Origin: Bacillota bacterium
Lineage (GTDB): Bacteria > Bacillota > Clostridia > Peptostreptococcales > Acidaminobacteraceae
DNA length: 5,181 nt
Direction: 5' to 3'
Assembly: GCA_030529205.1 (NCBI GenBank)
Contig: JAUMXJ010000095.1
Coordinates: forward strand, 1-5,181
The translations under genes and the position numbers were made by a program. Under the pieces are notes generated by a model, which saw only the letters and a program-made list of their open reading frames with translations, had not been told where the DNA came from and made no database searches. Below, piece by piece: positions 5,139 to 5,181 of the stretch (the stretch's first letter is position 1; every line of letters begins with the position of its first letter).

Positions 5139-5181
5139 AATACTCTTCAAGATTGACTTCACTTTCGATATAGACCGCATC
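5128..5181 (-). CDS. 3' end of an unidentified gene (last 17 codons, cut by window edge)
   Basis: An open minus-strand frame enters at the right edge and ends with TAA at 5130-5128. The visible C-terminus is DAVYIESEVNLEEYFDR, an acidic helical-looking tail. I cannot identify it. In related operons the gene before the scaffold is often a head morphogenesis (Mu gpF-like) protein or a small accessory protein. A second frame is also open to a TGA at about 5124, so the frame is not certain. This frame is preferred because its stop sits just ahead of the terminator, as expected for a transcription-unit end. Confidence 0.5.
   Translation of the reverse strand, partial: DAVYIESEVNLEEYFDR

Noticed and set aside
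5124..5180. Small minus-strand open frame beginning MRSISKVKS at the right edge
   Set aside because: It competes with the frame ending at 5128, has only 18 codons and no visible binding site inside the window.
1..5181. Defence system, CRISPR array, tRNA, insertion sequence or attachment site
   Set aside because: No direct-repeat array, cloverleaf, transposase or terminal inverted repeats were seen. All the space is occupied by phage structural genes.

Overview
The window is part of the structural gene block of a contractile-tailed (myovirus-type) phage or prophage. Every gene lies on the minus strand, so the operon reads from base 5181 down to base 1. The host is most likely a low-to-moderate GC Firmicute (Clostridia-like). 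The reasons are strong AGGAGG Shine-Dalgarno sites before most genes, a B. subtilis PBSX XkdK/XkdM-type sheath and tube pair, and a GP20-type scaffold followed by a capsid protein of the kind seen in clostridial myophages. I cannot name the species from sequence alone.

Order of transcription: the 3' end of an unidentified gene (5128-5181), an intrinsic terminator (5076-5101) and a GC-rich, hairpin-rich leader (about 4999-5075). Then the head genes: scaffold (4405-4986), major capsid protein (3488-4400, broken by a one-base frameshift near 4016), and a 57-residue acidic/basic small protein (3304-3477, short and easily missed). Then the head-tail interface: gp6-like connector (2966-3301), head-closure/minor capsid protein (2598-2969), HK97 gp10-like protein (2080-2601) and tail terminator (1643-2083). 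Then the tail: a 63-residue protein of unknown role (1483-1674), the tail sheath (140-1483) and the first 43 codons of the tail tube gene (1-129).

The genes are tightly packed, with gaps of a few bases or overlaps of 1, 4 or 32 bases. Several Shine-Dalgarno sites sit inside the end of the preceding gene, so translation is probably coupled along the operon. The proteins would work as one assembly line: the scaffold shapes the capsid shell, the connector and closure proteins plug the portal vertex, the gp10-like and terminator proteins join and cap the tail, and the sheath contracts around the tube.

I see no defence system, CRISPR array, tRNA or insertion element. The most notable points are the frameshifted capsid gene beside apparently intact tail genes, the terminator/possible promoter/structured leader ahead of the scaffold gene, the repeated use of terminal Arg-Arg (AGG AGG) codons as the next gene's ribosome-binding site, and two small unassigned proteins at conserved structural-gene boundaries.
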